Shown piece by piece: positions 27,072 through 37,046 of a stretch of 64,000 nt of DNA. Origin of the DNA: Streptococcus oralis (GTDB lineage Bacteria > Bacillota > Bacilli > Lactobacillales > Streptococcaceae). The notes beneath the pieces are model-generated. The model was not told the DNA's origin, made no database searches, and saw only the letters and a list, made by a program, of their open reading frames with translations. Numbering within the stretch: position 1 is the stretch's first letter; the number at the start of each line of letters is the position of its first letter. The stretch spans positions 1,317,001 through 1,381,000 of the forward strand of contig NZ_CP065707.1 of NCBI RefSeq assembly GCF_016028255.1, given 5' to 3'. Made by a program: the position numbers and the translations under genes.

Positions 27072-28519
27072 TAACGAATCCTCTTTTCTAAGCGTTTCGC
27101 TAGTCTAGTCAAAAGCGTGATAATTACAAGATAGAAGATAGCAAGGATTGCATACATCTTGAAACTTTGGTAGTTACGGGCGATGATGATCTTACCAGTT
27201 TGGAAAAGTTCAACCAAACCGATAGCAGATACGATGGTTGTATCTTTAAGAGCGATAACGAACTGGTTAACGAAGTTTGGCAACATCAATTTAGTTGCTT
27301 GTGGCAAGATAATCTTACGCATGGTTTTTCCGTAGGAGATACCTAGGCTTCTGCTGGCTTCCATTTGCCCAACTGGAACAGCTTGAATCCCACCACGAAC
27401 GATTTCAGCGATATAAGCAGCTGCATTAAGTGAGAGGGCAATAGTACCAGCTACAAAGTCGTTAATCGGACTCTGTTGGCCTGTAATGGACTCGATGAAG
27501 TTTGGAATTCCCCAGAAGATGAAGGCTGCAAGAATCATCAAGGGAATACCGCGAATAACGTCAACGAAAATCTCAGAGATCAGACGAAGAGATTTGTATG
27601 GGCTAACGCTAAACATACCGAAGATAATCCCGATGACAATGGCAATTGCAAATGAAATAAGTGCTAGAGCAAGAGTGATTCCAAGTCCACTAAGAAGTTG
27701 TTTGTAGTTATTTTGAAGCAAGCCCCAGATAGTTGTTTCGTCAACCGTACTTGTAGAAGTAGTTGTTGCTCCGCTAGCTAGATACTTGTCGAGAATTTTT
27801 TGAAATTCACCGTTTGCTTTGAGGTTAGCAAGCCCCTTATTGAACATTTGAATCAATTCAGGGTTTGTTCCTTTTTTAACGGCAAAGGCTGTTTCACCGA
27901 TTGGAGTTCCAGCGATTGGCGTTTTCAATTTTTGTCCTTGACTGATAGAATATTTGAGAACGGGCTCATCATCCATCACGGCATCGATAGCTCCAGTGTT
28001 GAGACTGTCATACATAGATGAGCCATCTGAAAAAGTTTTAATCTTGTAGCCGTATTTGCTTTGGTTTTCAGTAAGGAACGTTTGAGAAGCAGTTCCGTTT
28101 TTAACACCGACAGTTTTATCCTTGAGGTCTTCATAAGAAGCAATGGTACTTGATTCTTTTACACCGAGAATCGTATTAGCAGTGTAGTAGGAATCAGAGA
28201 AATCAAATGTGGCTTTACGAGCGTCCGTCACAGACATACCAGCAATAATACCATCAGCTTGTCCTGCTTGAACAGCACTAATGGCTGCATCAAATCCTGG
28301 GTTAGTAATCTCAATTTCGAAACCTTGATCTTTGGCAATAGCTTTAATCAAGTCCATATCAATACCAGTGTACTCGTTATTTGAATTTTGAAATACAAAA
28401 GGTGCAAAAGATGAATCACTTGCAATAATATACTTTGATTTAACAGTGTCAGCTTTTGCTATTCCTAGTGAGAAAATGGGAAACAAAATAAGCAAACATG
28501 CTAGGATTTTTTTCTTCAT
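27071..28519 (-). CDS. glnP: Fused glutamine-type substrate-binding protein and permease
   Basis: 482 residues. Start at [20 protein letters not shown], a signal peptide, with GAAAGGAG upstream; a longer open frame covers promoter sequence. Residues about 25-250 are a periplasmic-type binding domain ([29 protein letters not shown]), and residues about 270-480 are an HisM/GlnP permease with the EAA loop ([19 protein letters not shown]). Such fusions are usual in lactic streptococci: the binding domain is tethered outside the membrane. Confidence 0.9.
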   Translation of the reverse strand: MKKKILACLLILFPIFSLGIAKADTVKSKYIIASDSSFAPFVFQNSNNEYTGIDMDLIKAIAKDQGFEIEITNPGFDAAISAVQAGQADGIIAGMSVTDARKATFDFSDSYYTANTILGVKESSTIASYEDLKDKTVGVKNGTASQTFLTENQSKYGYKIKTFSDGSSMYDSLNTGAIDAVMDDEPVLKYSISQGQKLKTPIAGTPIGETAFAVKKGTNPELIQMFNKGLANLKANGEFQKILDKYLASGATTTSTSTVDETTIWGLLQNNYKQLLSGLGITLALALISFAIAIVIGIIFGMFSVSPYKSLRLISEIFVDVIRGIPLMILAAFIFWGIPNFIESITGQQSPINDFVAGTIALSLNAAAYIAEIVRGGIQAVPVGQMEASRSLGISYGKTMRKIILPQATKLMLPNFVNQFVIALKDTTIVSAIGLVELFQTGKIIIARNYQSFKMYAILAIFYLVIITLLTRLAKRLEKRIR

Positions 28520-28547
28520 TTTTAGTCTCCTTTCTGAATATTTTTTA

Positions 28548-28576
28548 ATTATAACAGAAAAAAAGCCAGAAGGCAA
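28548..28576 (-). promoter_or_regulatory. Promoter of the glutamine transporter operon
   Basis: On the minus strand TTGCCT (28571-28576), 17-base spacer, TATAAT (28548-28553), ending about 28 bases before the start codon. Confidence 0.7.
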
Positions 28577-28698
28577 ATTTTAATGATTTTTATGTAAGAA
28601 GATATAACATAAGGGTGTGGATTTGTAAAAATCAATAGATAAAGAATCTAGTGGAATTTATGGTAAAATAGAAGAAATAAAAGGCATGCGAGGCAATT

Positions 28699-30687
28699 AT
28701 GATCAATCGGATTACAGATAATAAATTTAAACTAGTATCAAAATATGAACCTTCAGGAGATCAACCACAAGCAATCGAGCAGTTGGTCGATAATATCGAG
28801 GGTGGAGAGAAGGCTCAAATCCTCATGGGGGCGACTGGTACAGGGAAGACCTATACCATGAGTCAGGTCATTGCTAAAGTTAATAAACCAACTTTAGTCA
28901 TTGCCCATAACAAAACCCTAGCTGGTCAGCTCTATGGGGAGTTTAAGGAATTTTTCCCTGAAAATGCTGTTGAGTACTTTGTGTCTTATTATGATTATTA
29001 TCAACCCGAGGCCTATGTCCCTTCAAGCGATACCTATATAGAGAAGGATAGCTCGGTCAATGATGAGATTGACAAGCTTCGACACTCTGCGACTTCAGCA
29101 CTTCTGGAGCGCAATGATGTCATCGTTGTGGCTTCTGTCTCTTGTATCTATGGTCTGGGTTCGCCAAAGGAATATGCTGACAGTGTGGTGAGTCTCCGTC
29201 CAGGTCTTGAAATTTCTCGTGATAAACTCTTGAATGACTTGGTTGATATTCAGTTTGAACGCAATGATATTGATTTCCAACGGGGAAGATTTCGCGTTCG
29301 TGGGGATGTGGTGGAGATTTTCCCAGCTTCCCGTGATGAACATGCCTTTCGTGTTGAGTTTTTCGGGGATGAGATTGACCGTATCCGTGAAGTTGAGGCT
29401 TTGACAGGTCAGGTATTGGGAGAAGTGGATCATTTGGCGATTTTCCCAGCCACTCACTTTGTGACCAATGATGAGCACATGGAGGTTGCTATTGCCAAGA
29501 TTCAAGCGGAGTTGGAGGAGCAGTTAGCTGTCTTTGAGAAGGAAGGCAAACTGCTGGAGGCCCAACGTTTGAAACAGCGAACAGAGTATGATATCGAGAT
29601 GCTGCGTGAGATGGGTTATACAAATGGGGTTGAGAATTACTCTCGTCACATGGATGGTCGTAGTGAAGGAGAGCCTCCTTATACGCTTCTTGACTTCTTC
29701 CCAGATGATTTCTTGATTATGATTGATGAAAGTCACATGACCATGGGGCAAATCAAGGGCATGTACAATGGAGACCGTTCTCGTAAGGAAATGTTGGTGA
29801 ATTATGGTTTCCGTCTGCCGTCTGCCCTAGACAATCGTCCCCTTCGTCGTGAAGAGTTTGAAAGTCATGTTCATCAGATTGTCTACGTTTCAGCGACTCC
29901 TGGTGATTATGAGATGGAACAAACTGATACCGTGATTGAACAAATCATCCGTCCGACAGGTCTTTTGGATCCGGAAGTTGAAGTCCGTTCAACTATGGGA
30001 CAAATCGATGACCTCTTAGGTGAAATCAATGCCCGTGTTGAAAAGAATGAGCGTACCTTTATTACAACCTTGACCAAGAAAATGGCAGAAGATTTGACCG
30101 ACTACTTCAAAGAAATGGGCATCAAGGTCAAGTATATGCACTCGGACATCAAGACCTTGGAGCGGACGGAGATTATCCGTGACCTGCGCTTGGGTGTCTT
30201 TGATGTCTTGGTCGGAATCAACCTGCTCCGTGAAGGGATTGACGTTCCTGAAGTAAGCTTGGTTGCTATTCTCGATGCTGACAAGGAAGGTTTCCTTCGT
30301 AACGAACGCGGCCTCATCCAGACCATTGGTCGTGCAGCTCGTAATAGCGAAGGGCATGTTATCATGTATGCTGACACGATGACTCAGTCTATGCAACGTG
30401 CTATCGATGAAACGGCCCGCCGTCGGAAAATTCAGATGGTTTATAATGAAGAGCATGGTATCGTTCCACAAACCATTAAGAAAGAAATCCGTGACCTAAT
30501 CGCCGTAACCAAGGCAGTTGCCAAGGAAGAGGACAAGGAAGTCGATATCAATAGCCTCAACAAACAAGAGCGCAAGGAACTCGTCAAAAAACTCGAAAAA
30601 CAAATGCAAGAAGCCGTCGAAGTGCTTGATTTTGAACTCGCTGCTCAGATCCGCGATATGATGCTGGAAGTCAAGGCGTTGGATTAG
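28699..30687 (+). CDS. uvrB: Excinuclease ABC subunit B
   Basis: 662 residues. [15 protein letters not shown] is Walker A (near residue 39), the beta-hairpin region reads [20 protein letters not shown], and further helicase motifs IMIDESHMT and [20 protein letters not shown] follow, with a C-terminal UVR motif ([20 protein letters not shown]) that contacts UvrC. It verifies DNA damage loaded by UvrA in nucleotide excision repair. Ends 19 bases before the AT-rich DUF2971 gene. Confidence 0.97.
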   Translation: MINRITDNKFKLVSKYEPSGDQPQAIEQLVDNIEGGEKAQILMGATGTGKTYTMSQVIAKVNKPTLVIAHNKTLAGQLYGEFKEFFPENAVEYFVSYYDYYQPEAYVPSSDTYIEKDSSVNDEIDKLRHSATSALLERNDVIVVASVSCIYGLGSPKEYADSVVSLRPGLEISRDKLLNDLVDIQFERNDIDFQRGRFRVRGDVVEIFPASRDEHAFRVEFFGDEIDRIREVEALTGQVLGEVDHLAIFPATHFVTNDEHMEVAIAKIQAELEEQLAVFEKEGKLLEAQRLKQRTEYDIEMLREMGYTNGVENYSRHMDGRSEGEPPYTLLDFFPDDFLIMIDESHMTMGQIKGMYNGDRSRKEMLVNYGFRLPSALDNRPLRREEFESHVHQIVYVSATPGDYEMEQTDTVIEQIIRPTGLLDPEVEVRSTMGQIDDLLGEINARVEKNERTFITTLTKKMAEDLTDYFKEMGIKVKYMHSDIKTLERTEIIRDLRLGVFDVLVGINLLREGIDVPEVSLVAILDADKEGFLRNERGLIQTIGRAARNSEGHVIMYADTMTQSMQRAIDETARRRKIQMVYNEEHGIVPQTIKKEIRDLIAVTKAVAKEEDKEVDINSLNKQERKELVKKLEKQMQEAVEVLDFELAAQIRDMMLEVKALD

Positions 30688-30706
30688 GGTATTAGGAGGA
30701 GATGAA

Positions 30707-32578
30707 ATGGAAAATTTAAATTATTTTACAGGTAAATTTAGGGACTTTGAATTAAAGAAGTATTTTGATTCGTTGGACGAAAATAAACTGAAATACGAAC
30801 TTGAAAACTTTACTAATCAATATTTAAAGTTATCTAGAGAAAAACAATTAAAATATGCAAGCGATTTTCTGTATGTTTGTATGATGTTCGTTGAAGAAAT
30901 CGATAAGATCACACTTGGAAGACTTTTAGCTACATTAAATAAAGTATTATTTGAAAATGGGCATTCATATAGTTGGTTTGAAAACTTTGAATATTTAAAT
31001 GTTTTATATAAATATTTATCTCAAACAAAGGAATATGAAGAATGTTCTATATTATTTGAAAATGAAAGTTATTTTTCAAGGATTCTTGAATTAGTATTTA
31101 ATGATGATTTAGAGGACGTTTATTTACTTGATGCTCACATACTTCCAGTTTTTGTCCGACTTTTTGAATTAAAAAGTTTACCAGAAGAAAAAAGAATCTA
31201 TTTTAAGAGTGAATTAGAATCATTATTCAGATTTATATTTGAAAATCACGATATTAATAGTGTGGTTTGTTATTGGTATTTTGAATTAGATGAGTTGGTT
31301 TCTATTTTTAAAATTGAACATCTCGAAATAATTAGTAGCTATTATATCAATAACCCTCAATCTGATTCTGTTGGGAAATATTTGGATTTTGTGTCAAGAC
31401 ACTTTGATGTTGTAATTAAAAATTCGATTGATGTTGTTCGAAAGATAGCAGAAGAAAATGATTCTGATATAATTCGAGATCAAGCAATTAAATTAGTTAA
31501 AATGTATGATGAGCGTAATAGTAGTGATGAAGGCGCCATTTTAAAAAAGGAGAGTGATTCTGGATTTATACTGTCTGAAAATTACAAGGAACTTTTGAAG
31601 CAAGCAGAATCTATTATTGATGATATTCGTTCTAATTTGATTGTTAATTCTAAAGATTTAAAAACAATCGGATCTTTTGGACATTATACTAAAATTGACA
31701 CTTTAACAAACTTCCTCATAAAAGCAGACTGGAAAAATGAAAATAATTCTGAAACTCAACCTCCATTTTTACGACTGACTAATCTAAAACAGTTAAACGA
31801 CCCAATGGAAGGAAGGGCAATCCACGATTATTTAGGGATGGATAATACATTTTTCCAGCAATACCAAACTTCTAATGTCTTTATATCTTCTCTAACTACA
31901 GTATCTGATAGCCTACCTATGTGGAAAGAATACGCAGATTCGTGTCAAGGAGCATTCCTTGAATATGACATGAGTTATCTTGAACATATTGTTGCTCATC
32001 AATCTATTGAATTTGTTAAAATTCACTACTTAGATTTGAATTCTGGCGCTAAAGATGAATCAGATGTTGGTAAAGCTCTAGATAATCTAAAACAAATTTT
32101 TGAAAAAATACAAGAGTTTGAAGGTAAAACTCCACTAAGTGACTTGGCGGAAAAATTAAAAAAGATTTCTTATCTTTTTAAAGTAAAAGATTACGAATAT
32201 GAGATGGAGTATCGTATTCTAATCAACCTAGATGATACTTCTGTAAAAAAACTTATTGCAAAGCATAATAAAAGTTTAGATAAAAATAAGGATTTATTAA
32301 AAGGTAAGGATTTATTAAATGAGAATTACTTGAAGAAAGAGGAGATTGGGTTAGAAACTTTTGATAAAGTTAACTATAATGATTTTAGGAAGTATATCGT
32401 ATTAAGCCCAAAAGATAATGGCAGATATGCTTTATTTGTATACATCAATCTATTACCTTTGAAATACTCAAAAGTTATTCTAGGTCCAAAGGTTACAGAT
32501 GCAGACTATATTGCTCCTTATCTCAAACTTGCCAATCCTGATATAGAGATAGAAAGTTCGAAAATCCCTTATCGTTGA
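30707..32578 (+). CDS. Large protein with C-terminal DUF2971-like domain
   Basis: 623 residues with a good site (TAGGAGGAG). The first 280 residues are helical and low in complexity (many F, L, E, K, Y) and not recognised. From about residue 325 a DUF2971 pattern is visible: HYTKIDTLTNFL, RLTNLKQLNDPMEGRAI, ISSLTTVSDSLPMWKEYADS, and near the end YEYEMEYRILINL. DUF2971 proteins occur in accessory and anti-phage contexts but their reaction is unknown. Base composition is clearly more AT-rich than uvrB, so the gene was probably acquired. Its neighbours to the right are also accessory. Confidence 0.75.
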   Translation: MENLNYFTGKFRDFELKKYFDSLDENKLKYELENFTNQYLKLSREKQLKYASDFLYVCMMFVEEIDKITLGRLLATLNKVLFENGHSYSWFENFEYLNVLYKYLSQTKEYEECSILFENESYFSRILELVFNDDLEDVYLLDAHILPVFVRLFELKSLPEEKRIYFKSELESLFRFIFENHDINSVVCYWYFELDELVSIFKIEHLEIISSYYINNPQSDSVGKYLDFVSRHFDVVIKNSIDVVRKIAEENDSDIIRDQAIKLVKMYDERNSSDEGAILKKESDSGFILSENYKELLKQAESIIDDIRSNLIVNSKDLKTIGSFGHYTKIDTLTNFLIKADWKNENNSETQPPFLRLTNLKQLNDPMEGRAIHDYLGMDNTFFQQYQTSNVFISSLTTVSDSLPMWKEYADSCQGAFLEYDMSYLEHIVAHQSIEFVKIHYLDLNSGAKDESDVGKALDNLKQIFEKIQEFEGKTPLSDLAEKLKKISYLFKVKDYEYEMEYRILINLDDTSVKKLIAKHNKSLDKNKDLLKGKDLLNENYLKKEEIGLETFDKVNYNDFRKYIVLSPKDNGRYALFVYINLLPLKYSKVILGPKVTDADYIAPYLKLANPDIEIESSKIPYR

Positions 32579-32640
32579 GTTTAGAAAAAATTAAAGCTTC
32601 AAAGAAATTATAATCTTTTATTAATAAGGAGAAGCTAGTA

Positions 32641-33504
32641 ATGAAAAAAATTTTACTGTTAATTTTCTTCATTGTAAATATTGTCCCTTTATTCTTTATT
32701 CTACGTTTTGCCTTCCTTTTCTTTACAACAACTTATGACATTTTCCCTGAAGCAAATCAATCGGAGGTAGAGACAGCAGTAAGAAGAACCCTTGATTTGT
32801 ATGGTTTTAAAGGAGATATGAAGGTTACGAAGTTTTCTAGAGATAAATGGACTTCTGAAAAATACAAAATTGAATACGATTATAGTGAAGAGGTTGATGG
32901 AAGTAGAGTCACTGTGAGTCATGCCTTGTTTTATCGTCCAAAGTCCTCAAAATACAATCCCCAAAAGACTGATGAAGAACTAGCCTATGATGGGACTACG
33001 AGAACCATGTTACAAGAATTTTCAGACATGGCTCATAAACTACTTAACCAGCATCCTGTCAGTATTTCTCACAAAGAGAAGGTAGAGAATTTTTTTAAGC
33101 AATATGAAAATCCAAATCTAGAATATGTGAATAGTTACTGGAGTGTCGATACTGAATCTGGGAATATTCAAGACTATTATGCCCTCATTGAAAAGAACCG
33201 TAAGGAAGGAAAAGCTTTTCAAGGTTTGTATGATATTCCTATTGATGAATTCTTGGAAAAAGAAATGATTAAAGGATACATCATCTATCGCGATACTGTT
33301 TTAGAAGAGGGTGAGAAAGATTATTTTGATAGTGAAGGCGGACTGACAGGATTTATTTCAAATGGGATAGATAATGCCGAGTTGCCAGATGCCTTTTATG
33401 AGGTTTCTTACTACTATGGTGCTAAAGGATATCGTTCAGGTAGTAGTGTTTCTTTAAAGATTCAAAACCATAAGATGCTCTATTATGGAAGTAATTTTAA
33501 CTAA
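32641..33504 (+). CDS. Membrane-anchored protein, TipC immunity-like
   Basis: 287 residues: one N-terminal transmembrane helix (residues 3-28), then an extracytoplasmic domain rich in Y, K, D and E with FYEVSYYYGAKGYRSGSSV near the end. It reminds me of TipC-family immunity proteins, which protect streptococci from LXG toxins acting on lipid II, but the similarity is weak and no LXG toxin is in the window. AAGGAGAAG precedes the start. It may be an orphan immunity gene. Confidence 0.4.
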   Translation: MKKILLLIFFIVNIVPLFFILRFAFLFFTTTYDIFPEANQSEVETAVRRTLDLYGFKGDMKVTKFSRDKWTSEKYKIEYDYSEEVDGSRVTVSHALFYRPKSSKYNPQKTDEELAYDGTTRTMLQEFSDMAHKLLNQHPVSISHKEKVENFFKQYENPNLEYVNSYWSVDTESGNIQDYYALIEKNRKEGKAFQGLYDIPIDEFLEKEMIKGYIIYRDTVLEEGEKDYFDSEGGLTGFISNGIDNAELPDAFYEVSYYYGAKGYRSGSSVSLKIQNHKMLYYGSNFN

Positions 33505-33609
33505 AAATTTTATATGTAACAATTTATGTTAAAATAATAGACGAGATAATTTAAAAGTGATAGATATTAGTCATTAGTTAGTAGTTTGAATTTAAAGGAG
33601 AAATAAATA

Positions 33610-34152
33610 GTGAAAAATTCAAGTACTTTTAACAAGCTTATTTATACTGTCCTATATTCCTTACTGATAGCATTTGTTATCGCTCATTTCATATTATGGT
33701 CATTTGGTTTATCATTTACTCCGATTATTTGGAATATTTGGCTCTTTCTTCTAATTTTTACTCTATTTATTCGCTTTTTGAGGTCCTTTGCAATTCTTGA
33801 TCTTCTATTTGGGATATTTGGACTGAAATTTATTCCCATAGCGTGGAATACAAGGCTTTTTGTTCCAATTATCCTCTCTATTTTGCATATTTTTATTTAC
33901 TTTTTAAAGGGGAAATATCGCTTCCTTGAAGGAGTGCGCAGTGCGATTTGTAGTTTTTATATTTGGTTATTTGTAATTGTCGTCTTCGCTTTTATTCCAA
34001 ATCCTCCTGTTCCAATCACTATTGATTATGAAGTTAGGGAACAAGAAATTGTCATAACAAAAGGATATTTGCTTCATGATGTATACTATTATCATGAGCT
34101 GATTAATCCCTTCATCATGAAATCTGACATCAAGTCTAAAAAAATTCTATAA
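33610..34152 (+). CDS. Small polytopic membrane protein of unknown function
   Basis: 180 residues from a GTG start eight bases after AGGAG. Four to five hydrophobic helices (about 10-30, 34-56, 70-90, 112-133) with a short polar C-terminal tail that contains YEVREQEIVITKGY. A repeated motif is visible: LSFTPIIWNIWLF and LKFIPIAWNTRLF. No family recognised. It follows the TipC-like gene and is equally AT-rich, so both may have arrived together. Confidence 0.65.
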   Translation: MKNSSTFNKLIYTVLYSLLIAFVIAHFILWSFGLSFTPIIWNIWLFLLIFTLFIRFLRSFAILDLLFGIFGLKFIPIAWNTRLFVPIILSILHIFIYFLKGKYRFLEGVRSAICSFYIWLFVIVVFAFIPNPPVPITIDYEVREQEIVITKGYLLHDVYYYHELINPFIMKSDIKSKKIL

Positions 34153-34175
34153 TAAATTAGAAAGTGAGTAAATTT

Positions 34176-34643
34176 ATGTCCCGTTCCCAATTAACGATTT
34201 TAACAAACATTTGTCTGATTGAAGACCTTAAAAATCAGCGAGTAGTCATGCAATATCGCTCTCCTGAAAACAATCGCTGGTCTGGCTATGCCTTTCCTGG
34301 AGGTCATGTAGAAAATGGTGAGGCTTTCGCAGAGTCTGTCATTCGTGAGATCTATGAAGAAACAGGATTGAATATCCAAAATCCTCAACTTGTCGGCATT
34401 AAAAATTGGCCACTAGATACAGGTGAGCGCTATATTGTCATTTGTTATAAGGCGACAGAGTTTACTGGAAATCTTCAATCCTCAGAAGAAGGAGAAGTAT
34501 CTTGGGTGCAAAAAGACCAGATTCCAAACTTGGATCTGGCCTATGATATGCTACCCTTGATGGAAATGATGGAAGCACCTGACAAGTCAGAGTTCTTCTA
34601 TCGCCACCGTACAGAGGACGGCTGGGAGAAAGAAATTTTCTAG
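34176..34643 (+). CDS. Nudix hydrolase, MutT/8-oxo-dGTP-type
   Basis: 155 residues from MSRSQLTILTNICLIEDLKN; an in-frame GTG four codons earlier has a poorer ribosome site. The Nudix box is canonical: GGHVENGEAFAESVIREIYE then ETGL. W-rich C-terminal strand KNWPLDTGERYIVICYK. The family sanitises oxidised or modified nucleotides; the exact substrate is not deducible. Its end overlaps the convergent niaR stop by four bases. Confidence 0.85.
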   Translation: MSRSQLTILTNICLIEDLKNQRVVMQYRSPENNRWSGYAFPGGHVENGEAFAESVIREIYEETGLNIQNPQLVGIKNWPLDTGERYIVICYKATEFTGNLQSSEEGEVSWVQKDQIPNLDLAYDMLPLMEMMEAPDKSEFFYRHRTEDGWEKEIF

Positions 34644-35155
34644 TCTTTTACTAAATAACCTAACTGATCCAAGGCCTCCTCGATATAGTGGAGGTCTTGT
34701 TGTGTTTCAGCTTCAACAAGGTGGTAATGGATGCCGTCTGTCAATTCAGAAAGTGGTCTAAAGTCAGAATTCTCGACTTGTTCCAGAAAATGCTGGACAT
34801 CTCGGCGACAGGTGAGTTTGAGCAGAGTTTCAATTTCACCATAAACGGGATGATCGATTAAGATATTTTGAACGCGTCCGCCATTATCTACTATAGCCAA
34901 AAGTTCCTGACCAATTTCTTCCAGTTCATGTTTCACTTTAAAGAGTTTGTGGACGTAGGGGTTGGCATCATTTTCTTTGTAGATATAACCACGATTGGTT
35001 GACAAGATAGGAGCGCCATCGGCTCGCAAGATGGCAATGTCTTGGACGATGATTTGGCGTGTGACATGAAAGTGTTCAGCCAAGGTTTGACCATTGAGAG
35101 CTTTTGGTGACTCTTTTAAAAGTTTGAGAAGAGTTTGTTTGCGATCCTTTGTCAT
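34640..35155 (-). CDS. niaR: NiaR niacin-responsive transcriptional repressor
   Basis: 171 residues. An N-terminal winged helix (QTLLKLLKESPKALNGQTLAEHFHVTRQIIVQDIAILR) is followed by a 3H domain with three conserved histidines (VHKLFKVKHELEE, ILIDHPVYGE, DGIHYHLV) that bind the metal and nicotinic acid. NiaR represses niacin uptake and NAD synthesis genes. Downstream of niaX by eleven bases, so the repressor is made together with the transporter it controls. Confidence 0.88.
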   Translation of the reverse strand: MTKDRKQTLLKLLKESPKALNGQTLAEHFHVTRQIIVQDIAILRADGAPILSTNRGYIYKENDANPYVHKLFKVKHELEEIGQELLAIVDNGGRVQNILIDHPVYGEIETLLKLTCRRDVQHFLEQVENSDFRPLSELTDGIHYHLVEAETQQDLHYIEEALDQLGYLVKD

Positions 35156-35166
35156 AGTTTTTCCTT

Positions 35167-35694
35167 TTAGCGACGTTTTCGAAGCACTTTAAAGACAGCT
35201 AGTGCCAATGTATAGTCTACCATACTATGGATAATTGTGCCAAATCCAACTAGGACGAAGAGAACATAAAACATATTTTCAACATTTGTCCCTGAAGTAG
35301 CATAGAAAATAATACAAGCTAGCACTTCAGCAATAGCGTGAACAACACCCAAAACAAAGTTAAAAATCCAAGATGCCTTTGGTTTATCCAAGGTTTCAGG
35401 GAATTTTTTTAAGTAAAATGCTCCCAAAATACCAAAAACGATGTGAGAAAAGGCGCGCAGAACGATAACCATAGGGTAGCCTGCCATCAGGAAGCCGAGA
35501 CTGGAAGCGATGATCACAAAACCAGCCATCAAAGGTGATAGGAACATGGCGATAAAGATGGCGATATGGCTTCCTAAAGTGTAAGAAGCTGGTGGGATGA
35601 CGATTTTAAAAGGCATAATGATTGGAATCAAAATCGCGATGGCTGTGAGTAGTGCAGTCATGGTCATAAACTGCGTTTTTTTCCGTATATCCAT
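35167..35694 (-). CDS. niaX: NiaX niacin ECF transporter S component
   Basis: 175 residues, six hydrophobic helices. Start at MDIRKKTQFMTMTALLTAIA with GGAGG five bases before; a more upstream ATG lies inside that site. The N-terminal ALLTAIAILIPIIMP helix and the pairing with niaR identify it as the substrate-binding (S) subunit for niacin, which shares the ECF energising module encoded elsewhere. Confidence 0.85.
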   Translation of the reverse strand: MDIRKKTQFMTMTALLTAIAILIPIIMPFKIVIPPASYTLGSHIAIFIAMFLSPLMAGFVIIASSLGFLMAGYPMVIVLRAFSHIVFGILGAFYLKKFPETLDKPKASWIFNFVLGVVHAIAEVLACIIFYATSGTNVENMFYVLFVLVGFGTIIHSMVDYTLALAVFKVLRKRR

Positions 35695-35708
35695 AAGAAC
35701 CTCCATTT

Positions 35709-35755
35709 AACTGTATATACACAAGTATAGTACAATAAATAGATAGACATGTCAA
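35709..35755 (-). promoter_or_regulatory. niaX promoter with NiaR operator candidate
   Basis: Minus strand TTGACA (35750-35755), 17-base spacer, TACTAT (35727-35732). Overlapping and following the -10 box is the imperfect palindrome ACTGTATATACACAAGTATA (plus strand, 35709-35731 with the next bases), in the position and form of NiaR sites. Confidence 0.6.
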
Positions 35756-35896
35756 GAATTTATTTTGATTTTATTGAAAATTTTCAAAAGTATAGGTGGT
35801 AGATTCAAAGGATTTTCATATATTTTCAAAATTTTGAACTAATGACTCCTTGGTAAATAACCATTTATGAATAGAAGATGATCCTTTACTGGTGAA

Positions 35897-35930
35897 AACT
35901 AAAACTCCACCTTCAGGACGAAAGTGGAGT
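35897..35930 (-). terminator. Terminator of the coaB-coaC-panT operon
   Basis: AACTCCACCTTC / GAAAGTGGAGTT inverted repeat just after the panT stop with T-rich tail on the minus strand. Confidence 0.75.
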
Positions 35931-35936
35931 TGTTTT

Positions 35937-36500
35937 TTATTTCTTCAAGGTTTCGAGACGTGGGACAATTGCTACAGTTAGGATGGCTGAGATAATCAAT
36001 TCAGCGATTGAGTTTGTAGAGATGACAGTTGCTAGGAGTTTTTGGATATTGCCGTCGAAGACATTTCCAAAAAGGAAGAAGATTCCCCCAAGGACAAAGA
36101 CGGTGTTGGTAAGGGAACCGAGAGCACCAGCTAGGATTAGCCCAGTTTTATTTTTCATCAGTTTATAAAACAAGTAAGGTGTCAGCCCAATCAAAACGCG
36201 AGGGACAATAGCGATAATCGCAGAATAGATGTTTCCGTTCGGTACGAATGGTGAGAAGAGGTAGCTGGTTGGAAGGATGGTAATCGTGTTTACCGTTAAG
36301 CTCAATAGCCCCATAAGAAAACCAAGTGTAACTCCAACTCGCGGACCATAGATGATACTAGCAATGATTACTGGAATATGAACGATAGTTGGTTTGATTG
36401 GAAATGGGAAAAGGTTAAATAGGAGAGAAGTTAAAAAGTGGATAACGAGCATAACTGCAAAAAAGATAGCAATTGGAGCAATATTAGAACGTTTTTTCAT
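35937..36500 (-). CDS. panT: Pantothenate-type ECF transporter S component
   Basis: 187 residues, five to six hydrophobic helices, starting MKKRSNIAPIAIFFAVMLVI. The pattern FPIKPTIVHIPVIIASIIYG is typical of the S-component fold. The start overlaps the coaC end by 17 bases, and coaC/coaB act on pantothenate derivatives, so pantothenate or a CoA precursor is the likely substrate. The name rests on that context. Confidence 0.75.
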   Translation of the reverse strand: MKKRSNIAPIAIFFAVMLVIHFLTSLLFNLFPFPIKPTIVHIPVIIASIIYGPRVGVTLGFLMGLLSLTVNTITILPTSYLFSPFVPNGNIYSAIIAIVPRVLIGLTPYLFYKLMKNKTGLILAGALGSLTNTVFVLGGIFFLFGNVFDGNIQKLLATVISTNSIAELIISAILTVAIVPRLETLKK

Positions 36501-37035
36501 TGAGGGTTTCCTTTATTCTTTCTAAAATAGTATTCAGGTCAGCTAGGGCGCCTTTTCCGTAATCGCCACAGGCTAGTAGAGATTCCTTTGGAGAGATAAT
36601 CTGATAACCATAGGTCTCTAATGTTTTTAGATTAGCCTGAGTTGCCGGATGGTCATACATTTTTGTGTTCATGGCTGGTGCGACTAACTTTTTGACGTGG
36701 TCTGGCAGGGCAAGAGCTGTACTCGTAACCATGTTATCCGCAAAACCATGCGCAAGTTTGGCAATGGTATTAGCAGTAGCTGGGGCTACAATAAAAAGGT
36801 CAGTCCTTTTGCCTCTTTCGATATGATTGACTTGATCAGGATAGGGTTCCTTCATGACATCAAGGTGAACTGGATTCTGTGAGAGTACCTGTAGTGTCAA
36901 AGGCTGGATAAACTCTCTCGCTGCCTCAGTCATTAGGATAGTGACATGATGGCCTTGTTTTTTTAAAGAACTGACGAGATCAGCTGATTTATAGGAGGCA
37001 ATGGAACCTGTCACTGCGATCAGAATGTTTGCCAT
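36484..37035 (-). CDS. coaC: Phosphopantothenoylcysteine decarboxylase
   Basis: 183 residues. MANILIAVTGSIASYKSADL is the flavoprotein start; APATANTIAKLAHGFADNMV and the substrate-clamp PAMNTKMYDHPA (PXMNXXMW type motif) are diagnostic. C-terminal active-site cysteine in LLACGDYGKG. It decarboxylates 4'-phosphopantothenoylcysteine to phosphopantetheine. As in other streptococci, coaB and coaC are separate genes rather than one fused coaBC. Confidence 0.93.
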   Translation of the reverse strand: MANILIAVTGSIASYKSADLVSSLKKQGHHVTILMTEAAREFIQPLTLQVLSQNPVHLDVMKEPYPDQVNHIERGKRTDLFIVAPATANTIAKLAHGFADNMVTSTALALPDHVKKLVAPAMNTKMYDHPATQANLKTLETYGYQIISPKESLLACGDYGKGALADLNTILERIKETLNEKTF

Positions 37036-37046
37036 GGCTTTCCTTT

